Assembly: GCA_023429985.1 (NCBI GenBank)
Contig: JAEZCV010000138.1
Coordinates: 1-31,441 of the forward strand
DNA length: 31,441 nt
Direction of reading: 5' to 3'
DNA from: Bacteroidota bacterium
GTDB taxonomy: Bacteria > Bacteroidota > Bacteroidia > Chitinophagales > Chitinophagaceae
Of this stretch, positions 9,403 to 17,207 are shown piece after piece. The notes beneath the pieces were generated by a model. The model saw only the letters and a program-made list of their open reading frames with translations, was not told where the DNA came from and ran no database searches. Within the stretch, counting starts at the first letter, position 1. The number at the start of each line of letters is the position of its first letter. The position numbers and the translations under genes are program-made.

Positions 9403-10139
9403 TGTTCTTTTCCAGGAAGAAAAATATTTCTAAAGTGAACCTTGGCTGGTTGCATACCGATATGCATTCACATCTTATTCCCGGCATAGATGATGGTGCC
9501 CAGGATATAGCAGCATCTGTGGAACTTGTAAAAGGTTTGATGGAGTTTGGTTATAAAAAGATAATTACTACGCCCCATATACTTTGGGAAGTTTATCCTA
9601 ATACTGCTGAACAGATAATTGCAGGTTTGGAAGTGTTAAGATCCGGTATTAGAGATGCAGGTTTGGAAATTGAAATAAATGCTGCTGCCGAATATTTTAT
9701 AGATGAACATTTCCAGATGCTGCTAAGCACAAAGCAACCATTGCTAAAGATCGGCGGCAACATGGTGCTCGTAGAAATTTCTATGATGAATGCACCCATG
9801 GACCTTCAACAGGTTTTATTCGAAATGCAGCTGCAGGAGTACCAGCCTGTGATCGCCCATCCCGAACGCTATCTTTATTTATTAAGAAATAAAGATTTTT
9901 TTGAGGAATTGAAAACTGCAGGATGCATGTTTCAATTAAACCTTCTTTCCTTAACGGGTTATTATGGCAACCAGGTTAAGGAACTGGCAGAATACCTTTT
10001 GAAAATGAATATGTACGACCTGGCAGGTACCGATCTTCACCACGACAGACATATTGATGCATTGAAAAAATTAAACTCCAGTTCTGCCTATAAAAAACTC
10101 GAGGAGTCCGGACTGATGAAAAATAAAGACTTACTCTGA
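9402..10139 (+). CDS. CpsB/YwqE-type PHP-domain tyrosine-protein phosphatase
   Basis: The 245-residue protein has the metal-binding PHP signature: His22 and His24 in DMHSHLIPGIDDG, a second motif near residue 50 (TTPH), HPERY with His153, and GTDLHH with Asp211 and His213. This matches CpsB/CapC/YwqE phosphatases, which use a metal cluster to dephosphorylate tyrosine autokinases (Wzc/CpsD type) that control capsule chain export. No such kinase is in the window; it may lie elsewhere in the locus. The gene overlaps the preceding glycosyltransferase gene by one base. Length is close to the family norm of about 250 residues. Confidence 0.9.
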   Translation: MFFSRKKNISKVNLGWLHTDMHSHLIPGIDDGAQDIAASVELVKGLMEFGYKKIITTPHILWEVYPNTAEQIIAGLEVLRSGIRDAGLEIEINAAAEYFIDEHFQMLLSTKQPLLKIGGNMVLVEISMMNAPMDLQQVLFEMQLQEYQPVIAHPERYLYLLRNKDFFEELKTAGCMFQLNLLSLTGYYGNQVKELAEYLLKMNMYDLAGTDLHHDRHIDALKKLNSSSAYKKLEESGLMKNKDLL

Positions 10140-10181
10140 AAACAATTGTACGCTTATAGTGTAAATTAGTTAGATTTTATA

Positions 10182-11048
10182 ATGAGGTTTACCATTAAAG
10201 AATTAGAAGCTTTATCCGGAATTAAAGCGCATACCATAAGGATCTGGGAACAACGCTACCATATTCTCAGTCCTGCGCGTACCTCGTCGAATATTCGTAC
10301 CTATACCAGTAGCGAGCTTAAAACACTCCTTTCTGTTGCTTTATTGAACAATCATGGCATTAAGATCTCAAGGATCGCTGAAATGACAGAGGACCAAAGA
10401 GAAAAAGCCATTTCCGCAATTAATTCTGAATCGGCACATACCACGCGCGTGGTAAATGAACTGATTGGTTATATGGTTGATTTAAATACTGTGGACTTTG
10501 AACAAACATTACATAAATATTTACTTTCATCCGGAACTGAGCATACCATCAAAAAAATCATTTACGATTTTCTGGAGCGGATGGATATTTTCTGGCAAAC
10601 AAATAAACTTGTGCCCGCACACGAACATGTAGTTTCTCATATTATCCGCCAAAAAATTGTTGCTGCTATTGAGCAACTTCCGTTTGTAAAAAAAACTTCT
10701 CCATTATTTATACTGCTGTTGCCGGAAGGCGAACACTACGAAATGGGATTGCTGTATGTTTATTACCTGCTGCGTAGTAAAAATATTCCTGTGCTTTACC
10801 TGGGGGCGAATGTTCCTGCTAAGGACATCAGCTACCTGCTAGAAATAAAAAAGCCCGATTACCTTTTCCTTCATCTAACAACTTCTTCGCGTCCTCAAAA
10901 CTGGAAGCCTTATTTCCTCTTTGCTTCTCAAACCAAATTGCTGATCTCGGGTTCTTTACCAAAAACACAAAAGAACATGGCCATTCCCGGATGGATTTAC
11001 TTAAATTCAATAAAGGAAATTGACCAGTTTACAGATCAGTTTGTTTAA
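10182..11048 (+). CDS. MerR-family regulator with cobalamin-binding-like domain (CarH/LitR-like)
   Basis: The 288-residue protein has a MerR winged helix-turn-helix (residues 1-70, with IKAHTIRIWEQRY), a four-helix linker with the W-x9-EH motif of CarH-type photoreceptors (Trp138, Glu148, His149), and a Rossmann-like B12-binding domain (about 165-285). In known CarH proteins the domain binds adenosylcobalamin through a His in E-x-H-x-x-G; here that stretch reads Glu184-His185-Tyr186-Glu187-Met188-Gly189, so Tyr occupies the ligand position and a His lies one residue earlier. It directly precedes the carotenoid operon, and the likely role is light- or B12-linked, or possibly B12-independent, repression of crt genes. 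The 42-nt gap upstream holds a weak TTG / TAGATTTT promoter-like pair. Confidence 0.85.
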   Translation: MRFTIKELEALSGIKAHTIRIWEQRYHILSPARTSSNIRTYTSSELKTLLSVALLNNHGIKISRIAEMTEDQREKAISAINSESAHTTRVVNELIGYMVDLNTVDFEQTLHKYLLSSGTEHTIKKIIYDFLERMDIFWQTNKLVPAHEHVVSHIIRQKIVAAIEQLPFVKKTSPLFILLLPEGEHYEMGLLYVYYLLRSKNIPVLYLGANVPAKDISYLLEIKKPDYLFLHLTTSSRPQNWKPYFLFASQTKLLISGSLPKTQKNMAIPGWIYLNSIKEIDQFTDQFV

Positions 11049-11073
11049 TAAACTTTCTAAAATATTAAACAAA
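11040..11073. promoter_or_regulatory. Inverted-repeat operator candidate before crtI
   Basis: TTTGTTTAATA (11040-11050) and TATTAAACAAA (11063-11073) are perfect 11-bp inverted arms with a 12-nt spacer. The left arm overlaps the merR stop codon and the right arm ends 5 nt before a TAAATTCG -7-like element. It is AT-rich with no U-tract, so it is more like a protein-binding site than a terminator. A MerR-family protein encoded immediately upstream is the obvious candidate ligand; this is inference. Confidence 0.55.
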
Positions 11074-11086
11074 ATAGCTAAATTCG
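11054..11086 (+). promoter_or_regulatory. Candidate Bacteroidota promoter of the crt operon
   Basis: A TTTC -33-like element (11054-11057) and TAAATTCG (11079-11086, one change from TAnnTTTG) are separated by 21 nt, close to the usual Bacteroidota spacing. The inverted repeat overlaps the -33 and spacer, so a bound regulator could block it. The motif match is imperfect. Confidence 0.35.
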
Positions 11087-11116
11087 TTATTTTTAAAATA
11101 ATCTGAATACCAGCAA

Positions 11117-12592
11117 GTGAAGAAATCTATTACGATTATAGGAGCAGGCTTTGCCGGGTTGTCGGCAGCTGCATTTATGGCCAGGGCTGGTTGTAATGTA
11201 ACTGTAATTGAAAAAAACAGTACAGCCGGAGGCAGGGCGCGTCAACTGCAGGCAGCGGGATTTAGTTTTGATATGGGCCCGAGCTGGTACTGGATGCCTG
11301 ATGTTTTTGAAAGATTTTTTGCCCGGTTCAATAAAAAGGTTTCGGATTATTACACACTGGAAAGACTTGATCCTTCATACAGGATCTATTGGAAAGAAGG
11401 CTATACCGATGTGCCGGCAAATTATGAAGCATTCAGAAATTTATTTGAGTCCATAGAACCCGGAAGTGGTGTAAAACTGGATAAATATCTTAAAGAAGCC
11501 GCGTTAAAATACAAGATAGGAATAGAAGACCTGGTTTATAAGCCTGGGCAGTCGTTCACCGAGTTTTTTGACTGGAAAGTGGTGAAGAATGTTTTTCGCC
11601 TGGATGTATTTACTTCTATTAAATCGCATGTTGCCAAATATTTTAAAGATGAACGTTTGAGGCAGCTGATGGAATTTCCCATTTTATTCCTGGGCGCACT
11701 CCCCCAAAACACTCCCGCTCTTTACAGCTTAATGAACTATGCCGATATTATTGGCGGAACCTGGTATCCTAAAGGAGGTATGTATGCTGTAGTGGAAGGC
11801 ATGAAAAAACTGGCCGAAGAAATGGGTGTTCAATTCAGGTTTGATGAAGAAGTTCAGCATATATCGGTGGAAAAAGGTGCAGTGAAAAAGATCAGAACCA
11901 ATAAGAACGAGTATGTTTCCGATGCCATCATCAGCGGCGCTGATTATCATTTTACAGAATCAGCTTTGCTGTCGAAAGAAAACAGGAGTTATTCTGAAAC
12001 TTACTGGGATAAGAAAGTGCTGGCGCCTTCCTGCCTTTTATACTATATCGGGTTAAATAAAAAACTTGATAACGTTCTGCATCACTCGCTTTTCTTTGAT
12101 GTTCCATTTGAAAAGCATGCCGATGAAATTTATGCTGATCCAAAATGGCCTTCAGATCCTTTATTTTACTTAAGTGTTTCTTCAAAAACAGATGATACCG
12201 TTGCGCCCCAAGGTTGCGAAAACCTGGTGATCCTGATTCCTGTGGCTTCGGGACTGGAAAATGATTCAGAAACATTAAGGGAAAAATACTTCAGGTTAAT
12301 TATTCAAAGACTGGAAAAACATACAGGTCAGGAAATTGAGAACTCAATAGTTTATAAAAAAACTTTTTCAGTTTCCGATTTTATAACAGACTATAATTCC
12401 TATAAAGGCAATGCTTACGGACTAGCGAATGTTTTAAAACAAACCGCCATTTTCAAGCCATCTTGTCAAAGTTCCAAAGTGAAAAATCTTTTTTATACCG
12501 GGCAGTTCACCGTTCCCGGGCCAGGCGTTCCACCCAGCCTGATAAGTGGTGAAGTTGTTAGCCGACAAGTTTTAAAATCGTTCAACCCATAA
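11117..12592 (+). CDS. crtI: Phytoene desaturase/dehydrogenase (CrtI family)
   Basis: The 491-residue FAD enzyme begins with the dinucleotide-binding motif G-x-G-x-x-G (Gly9, Gly11, Gly14) followed by the acidic VIEKN end of the Rossmann fold and the GGRARQL loop. The C-terminus carries YTGQFTVPGPGVPPSLISG, the conserved CrtI signature. It converts 15-cis-phytoene to lycopene by stepwise desaturation at the membrane. The start codon is GTG at 11117; no better ATG lies near it, and the Rossmann motif begins straight after. The gene follows an inverted repeat and promoter-like sequence, and is followed by crtB after 2 nt, so it is probably the first gene of the operon. Confidence 0.95.
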   Translation: MKKSITIIGAGFAGLSAAAFMARAGCNVTVIEKNSTAGGRARQLQAAGFSFDMGPSWYWMPDVFERFFARFNKKVSDYYTLERLDPSYRIYWKEGYTDVPANYEAFRNLFESIEPGSGVKLDKYLKEAALKYKIGIEDLVYKPGQSFTEFFDWKVVKNVFRLDVFTSIKSHVAKYFKDERLRQLMEFPILFLGALPQNTPALYSLMNYADIIGGTWYPKGGMYAVVEGMKKLAEEMGVQFRFDEEVQHISVEKGAVKKIRTNKNEYVSDAIISGADYHFTESALLSKENRSYSETYWDKKVLAPSCLLYYIGLNKKLDNVLHHSLFFDVPFEKHADEIYADPKWPSDPLFYLSVSSKTDDTVAPQGCENLVILIPVASGLENDSETLREKYFRLIIQRLEKHTGQEIENSIVYKKTFSVSDFITDYNSYKGNAYGLANVLKQTAIFKPSCQSSKVKNLFYTGQFTVPGPGVPPSLISGEVVSRQVLKSFNP

Positions 12593-12594
12593 CC

Positions 12595-13434
12595 ATGACC
12601 ATTGAATTATTTAACCAGGTAAGTAATGAATGCAGCAGGGCGGTGACCATTCGCTACAGCACATCTTTTTCATCGGCCATTAAATTATTACACAAGGATC
12701 TTCGCAAACCTGTTTTTAATATCTACGGGTTTGTAAGGTTCGCCGATGAAATTGTTGACACTTTTCACAATTTTGAAAAAGCAAAATTGCTGAAGGAATT
12801 TAAAGCTGAAACATTTGAATCTATTAAAAGAGGCATCAGCCTTAATCCTATACTTAACAGCTTTCAGCAAACTGTTAATCAGTTTAATATTGATCATCAC
12901 CTGGTACATGCATTTTTTAAAAGCATGGAATCTGACCTTACCGTAAATAAATACGACAGGCAGGGTTATGAAGAATACATTTATGGCTCTGCAGAAGTGG
13001 TAGGGCTGATGTGCCTTTATGTTTTTTGTGAAGGAGACAGGTTTATGTATGAAAAATTAAAGCCCCATGCCAGGGCTCTGGGCGCCGCTTTTCAAAAAGT
13101 GAATTTCCTGCGCGATATACAGGCCGATTTTACCGGTCTGTCCAGAATATATTTTCCAGGATGTGATTTCAAGGATTTTCGTGCCTCGGATAAACAGGTA
13201 ATAGAAGCAGATATTGAGGCTGATTTTAAAAAAGCTTACGAAGGAATTGTTAACCTGCCATTGAAAGCAAGATTTGGGGTGTATGTTGCATACAAATACT
13301 ATTACAGCCTGTTTAAAAAGATAAAAGATATTCAGCCGCAACTCATTCTTCAGCAAAGAGTGCGTGTTCCGGATTATCATAAAGCTTATATTGTTTTCAG
13401 GGCAGGTGTTAAAAATGGTTTGGGTTTGATATGA
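12595..13434 (+). CDS. crtB: Phytoene synthase (CrtB, squalene/phytoene synthase family)
   Basis: The 279-residue protein has both Asp-rich motifs of head-to-head prenyl synthases: DEIVD (residues 51-55) and the NFLRDIQAD segment near residue 171, where the D-x-x-x-D sits. These bind Mg2+ and the diphosphates of two GGPP molecules, which are joined to phytoene. The preceding YSTSFSSAI and VRFAD pieces are family features. The gene starts 2 nt after crtI, and its stop overlaps the idi start by 4 nt (ATGA), so translation is probably coupled. No GGPP synthase gene is in the window; the substrate must come from elsewhere in the genome. Confidence 0.95.
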   Translation: MTIELFNQVSNECSRAVTIRYSTSFSSAIKLLHKDLRKPVFNIYGFVRFADEIVDTFHNFEKAKLLKEFKAETFESIKRGISLNPILNSFQQTVNQFNIDHHLVHAFFKSMESDLTVNKYDRQGYEEYIYGSAEVVGLMCLYVFCEGDRFMYEKLKPHARALGAAFQKVNFLRDIQADFTGLSRIYFPGCDFKDFRASDKQVIEADIEADFKKAYEGIVNLPLKARFGVYVAYKYYYSLFKKIKDIQPQLILQQRVRVPDYHKAYIVFRAGVKNGLGLI

Positions 13435-13979
13435 TGGATAGAAACCTGGTTGTTCTGGTAAATGAACAGGACGAGGAGATCGGTACTATGGAAAAGATGG
13501 AAGCACATCGCAAGGGCCTGCTTCATCGTGCTTTCAGTGTTTTTATATTTGATAAGGAAGGCAGAATGTTATTGCAACAGCGCGCGGAAAGAAAATATCA
13601 TGGTGCAAATTTGTGGACGAATGCCTGTTGCAGTCATCCTTTGCCCGGAGAAAAAGTTGAAGCTGCCGCGCTAAGAAGGTTGAAGGAAGAATTAGGATTT
13701 GAAACGGAAGTGAATAAGATTTTTCATTTTATTTATAATGAAGCGGTGGAAAATGGATTGACAGAACATGAATACGATCATGTTTTCACAGGCATGTATA
13801 ACAATGAAATTTTTAATCCGGATCCTGCCGAGGTGAATGAATTAAAATTTATGCAGATGGAAGCTATTCGAAATAACCTGTTAAACCAGCCTTCTGCGTT
13901 TACTACATGGTTCCGTATATCTTTTCCGAAAATTGAACAGTGGCATTTGACCCAATTTAAAAAGGCAAACAGCCAATAA
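13431..13979 (+). CDS. idi: Isopentenyl-diphosphate delta-isomerase, type I
   Basis: The 182-residue Nudix-fold enzyme carries the active-site segment NACCSHP, with Cys67 as the catalytic Cys and His69 as a metal ligand. A Nudix-like RRLKEELG helix follows at 82-89, and the EHEYDH region (111-116) contributes acidic ligands. It interconverts IPP and DMAPP and so supplies the C5 units for carotenoid synthesis. The start ATGATG overlaps the crtB stop, and crtZ follows after 11 nt. A second start (Met2) three bases later is equally possible. Placement inside the crt operon is common in Bacteroidota. Confidence 0.95.
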   Translation: MMDRNLVVLVNEQDEEIGTMEKMEAHRKGLLHRAFSVFIFDKEGRMLLQQRAERKYHGANLWTNACCSHPLPGEKVEAAALRRLKEELGFETEVNKIFHFIYNEAVENGLTEHEYDHVFTGMYNNEIFNPDPAEVNELKFMQMEAIRNNLLNQPSAFTTWFRISFPKIEQWHLTQFKKANSQ

Positions 13980-13990
13980 AATATTGCAAC

Positions 13991-14488
13991 ATGTGGATGT
14001 TATTTATTCTGGTGCTGCTGGCAACATTTTTTGCAATGGAAGGCATTACCTGGCTTACACACAAATATGTAATGCATGGATTTCTATGGTCGCTCCACCG
14101 CGATCATCACCAGAAAGAACCTGGTTTCTTTGAAAAGAACGACTGGTTCTTTGTGATCTTTGCAGTTCCCAGTATCCTGTTGATACTTTTTGGCACTATC
14201 AATTCTGTATGGTGGATGCAGGCTATTGGTTTTGGAATTATGGCTTATGGCGCTGCCTATTTTATTGTTCATGATGTAATTATTCACCAGCGCTTTAAAT
14301 GGTTCAGCCGGTCGAAAAGCAACTATATAAGGGCCATCCGCTGGGCGCATAAAATGCACCATAAACATTTGCATAAGCATGAAGGAGAAAGTTTTGGAAT
14401 GTTGATGGTGCATAAAAAATATTGGGATAAAATCCGGAACGATAAAAAACTGATGGCGGAAAAGAAGGTTGAATATGCCCCTGAATAA
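13991..14488 (+). CDS. crtZ: Beta-carotene hydroxylase (CrtZ family)
   Basis: The 165-residue integral membrane di-iron enzyme has hydrophobic segments at about 1-20 and 52-98 and the full His-box set: HxxxxH (His24, His29), HxxHH (His36, His39, His40), HxxxxH (His94, His99) and HxxHH (His120, His123, His124). It hydroxylates both beta rings of beta-carotene at C3 and C3', giving zeaxanthin. Together with crtY downstream this predicts zeaxanthin as the end product, since no ketolase or glycosylase gene is in the cluster. The product is slightly shorter than proteobacterial CrtZ but all metal ligands are present. Confidence 0.93.
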   Translation: MWMLFILVLLATFFAMEGITWLTHKYVMHGFLWSLHRDHHQKEPGFFEKNDWFFVIFAVPSILLILFGTINSVWWMQAIGFGIMAYGAAYFIVHDVIIHQRFKWFSRSKSNYIRAIRWAHKMHHKHLHKHEGESFGMLMVHKKYWDKIRNDKKLMAEKKVEYAPE

Positions 14489-14568
14489 ATTCCTGTTTTC
14501 AACTTTACGATCTCTCTTCATTCCATACCGCCGATTTTTTCTATTTTCAGTAAAATAGTTTTCTCTTT

Positions 14569-15708
14569 TTGCCACAACAATTTGATTATATCATTGCTGG
14601 TGCCGGATGTGCGGGTTTAAGCCTGGCCATGCACATGATTCACTCCGGTACTTTCACCAACAAAAAGATCTTAATTGTAGATAAGGATTCAAAAAGATCC
14701 AACGATCGTACCTGGTGTTTCTGGGAGAAAGAGGCAGGATTGTTTGAACCAGTGGTATTCAGGCAGTGGGATCGTTTACAGTTTCACAGCAATAGTTTTT
14801 CCAATTCTTTTTCTATTAGTCCTTACCGTTATAAAATGATCCGTGGACTGGATTTTTACAATTATTGTTTTGAAACCATTAAAACGCAAAAAAATTTTAC
14901 TGTCTGGAAAGATGAGGTTTCACATGTTTTCAGCAATAAAAAAGCAACAGGTGTGGTGATCAACGGAAAGGCTTACCTGTCCGATTATGTTTTTAACAGC
15001 CTACTGTTTGCAAAACCTTCTCTCCGAAAAGATCAGTTCTGGTTATGGCAGCATTTTAAGGGATGGATCATTGAATCAGGCTCTAATGTTTTTGATCCTT
15101 CGCAGGCAACACTAATGGACTTCCGGGTGAGCCAGGAAAATGGAACTGCATTTTGTTATGTGCTTCCAATTTCATCATCAAAGGCGCTGGTGGAATTTAC
15201 TTTGTTTTCGTCCGCATTACTGAAGAATGAAGAATACGATGAAGGATTGAAAGATTATATTGAGAAAACACTTTCTATTAAGGATTATAATGTGGTGGAT
15301 GAAGAAATGGGAAAGATCCCTATGACAAATTTTAGGTTTTCGCCCGGAAGCAGGAAACTGGTTAATATTGGAACTGCAGGAGGTCAAACAAAAGGTTCCA
15401 GCGGTTATACTTTTCGTTTTATTCAAAAACACAGTGCCGCCATTGTTAAAGCTTTAGAGTTTAAAAAGGATCCGGTTAAGCGTTCGGGTACCGGCAGGTT
15501 TCATTTTTACGACAGTGTTTTGCTGAACATTCTTCATCATAATACTGTTCCAGGCGATTATATCTTCACCCAATTATTTCAAAAGAATAAAGCGGTGCAG
15601 GTATTGAAATTTCTTGATAATGAAACAGGCATTAAGGAAGAACTGAAGATCATTTCCTCACTTCCTACGATGCCATTCCTGAAAGCAGGTATCAAGGAAA
15701 TAACCTGA
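14569..15708 (+). CDS. crtY: Lycopene beta-cyclase (CrtY family)
   Basis: The 379-residue protein has an N-terminal FAD/NAD-binding motif G-x-G-x-x-G (Gly11, Gly13, Gly16), the cyclase segment DRTWCFWEKE and a GTAGGQTKGSSGYTF stretch in the middle, as in CrtY enzymes. It closes both ends of lycopene into beta rings. I take a TTG at 14569 as start; the Rossmann motif begins nine residues later, so little can be missing, and the 80-nt gap after crtZ holds no better in-frame ATG. The stop touches that of the convergent thioredoxin gene with no spacer (15708/15709). Confidence 0.9.
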   Translation: MPQQFDYIIAGAGCAGLSLAMHMIHSGTFTNKKILIVDKDSKRSNDRTWCFWEKEAGLFEPVVFRQWDRLQFHSNSFSNSFSISPYRYKMIRGLDFYNYCFETIKTQKNFTVWKDEVSHVFSNKKATGVVINGKAYLSDYVFNSLLFAKPSLRKDQFWLWQHFKGWIIESGSNVFDPSQATLMDFRVSQENGTAFCYVLPISSSKALVEFTLFSSALLKNEEYDEGLKDYIEKTLSIKDYNVVDEEMGKIPMTNFRFSPGSRKLVNIGTAGGQTKGSSGYTFRFIQKHSAAIVKALEFKKDPVKRSGTGRFHFYDSVLLNILHHNTVPGDYIFTQLFQKNKAVQVLKFLDNETGIKEELKIISSLPTMPFLKAGIKEIT

Positions 15709-16005
15709 TTAAAGGTTGGATTTAATTACTTCCACAAGGGTTTGTGCGGGAACAACGCCCGATTGCCGCCATTTGATCTCTCCATTTTTAAAAAGAATAA
15801 GTGTAGGCACACCCTGGATCCCGTAAGCGCTGGCCACTGCAGGATTTTTGTCAACATCCAGTTTAATGATAGTGGCAGCATCACCAAGTTGCTCTTTTGC
15901 CTGTTTTAAAACCGGTGCCATCATTTTACAGGGGCCACACCACTCTGCAAAAAAATCAACCAGAACGGGTTTGCCCGAACGTATTGCAAGATTGAAGTCA
16001 GCCAT
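15709..16005 (-). CDS. trxA: Thioredoxin
   Basis: The 98-residue cytosolic protein has the classical redox site WCGPC (Trp22, Cys23, Cys26) and the cis-Pro motif GVPTL. It has no signal peptide. It reduces protein disulfides with electrons from thioredoxin reductase. The gene is convergent with crtY, sharing no spacer, and divergent from the AI-2E family permease gene, with 86 nt between for both promoters. Length is slightly below the usual 105 residues but the whole fold is covered. Confidence 0.95.
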   Translation of the reverse strand: MADFNLAIRSGKPVLVDFFAEWCGPCKMMAPVLKQAKEQLGDAATIIKLDVDKNPAVASAYGIQGVPTLILFKNGEIKWRQSGVVPAQTLVEVIKSNL

Positions 16006-16091
16006 TTTTTTATTTATTATTCAGCATATAATATACCATCCTTCAACAGGTGTCATAAAGTCACTGGTATAATTCTTATATTCATTCTTAA

Positions 16092-17207
16092 ATGAAGGAA
16101 GGATCAGTTTCCAAATCGGTTTACCTGCTTTTATTGATAGTATTAGTTTACCTGGTGCTGGTAACCGCCAAATCTGTTTTGGTTCCTGTTGTTTTTGCAG
16201 CCATTTTCTCCATGCTGCTGTTGCCGGTATCTATAAAAATGGAAGACCGCGGTGTGAGCAGGGGAATGGCTACTCTTATCTCTGTTTTGCTCCTGGTTTT
16301 TATTGTTGCACTAATTTCGGGACTTGTAGGTTACCAGGTTTCGGATCTTGCCAAAAATGCAGACGAGATTGAAAAGAACCTGGTTGAAAAATTTAACCAG
16401 CTGCGCGAATTTGCAACCAATTCACTTGGAATTTCAAGGGAAAAGCAGGATGAGATCATAAAAGAACAGCAAAAATCATCCAACACAATGATCAATTCCC
16501 TGATAAAGGGATCTATTACTTCTGCCGGTATTGCCATTACCAATATTATTCTTGTATTGGTTTATATATTTCTTTTCATGTATTTCCGCACCCATCTAAA
16601 AAAATTTGTGTTGATGAAGGTGAAAAAAGGAAGTGAGACCAAGGCAATTGAAATTATGCGCAATGGAAGAATGGTTGCACAAAAATACCTTACCGGACTT
16701 GCAATGATGATAGGTGCTTTATGGGTAATGTATGGAATTGGATTTTCCATTGCAGGTGTTAGAAACTCGATCTTTTTTGCTGTTCTTTGCGGGTTACTGG
16801 AAATAGTGCCTTTTGTAGGAAACCTTTCCGGAGTTGTGATCACCCTGTTTGTTTCACTGGGCCAGGGAGCAGACAGCAATGTGCTGTTGGGAATACTGGT
16901 TACTTATTCAGTTGTACAGTTTTTTCAAACCTATTTTCTTGAACCCCTGGTGGTGGGCAGGGAAGTGAATGTACACCCGCTTTTTACTATTCTTGGTCTT
17001 GTTGTGGGTGAATTTATCTGGGGCATACCAGGTATGATCCTGGCCATTCCACTTATGGGTATTGCCAAAATAATTTTCGACAGGGTGGAACCCCTCAGGC
17101 ATTATGGTTATTTAATTGGTGAAGAAAAGAAACATGATGGAAGCGGGATCAAAGAAAAGATTAAAAGCATTTTTGGTAAATCCGGATCTTCCAAAAAAAA
17201 GCAATAA
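16092..17207 (+). CDS. AI-2E family (PerM/YdiK-like) transporter
   Basis: The 371-residue membrane protein has hydrophobic segments at about 8-45, 55-80, 145-165 and several between 200 and 330, a soluble segment around 85-140 rich in Asp, Glu and Lys, and a basic, Lys-rich tail. The conserved region with GLLEIVPFVG and the later PLVVGREVNVHPL is the hallmark of the family. Members have been linked to autoinducer-2 export, Na+/H+ exchange or other fluxes, so the substrate is open. The gene stands alone; its stop directly abuts the convergent ligD stop. Confidence 0.88.
   Translation: MKEGSVSKSVYLLLLIVLVYLVLVTAKSVLVPVVFAAIFSMLLLPVSIKMEDRGVSRGMATLISVLLLVFIVALISGLVGYQVSDLAKNADEIEKNLVEKFNQLREFATNSLGISREKQDEIIKEQQKSSNTMINSLIKGSITSAGIAITNIILVLVYIFLFMYFRTHLKKFVLMKVKKGSETKAIEIMRNGRMVAQKYLTGLAMMIGALWVMYGIGFSIAGVRNSIFFAVLCGLLEIVPFVGNLSGVVITLFVSLGQGADSNVLLGILVTYSVVQFFQTYFLEPLVVGREVNVHPLFTILGLVVGEFIWGIPGMILAIPLMGIAKIIFDRVEPLRHYGYLIGEEKKHDGSGIKEKIKSIFGKSGSSKKKQ

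Noticed and set aside
14084..14575. 163-codon minus-strand frame opposite crtZ
   Set aside because: It is the antisense shadow of crtZ, whose His boxes and coding frame are unambiguous.
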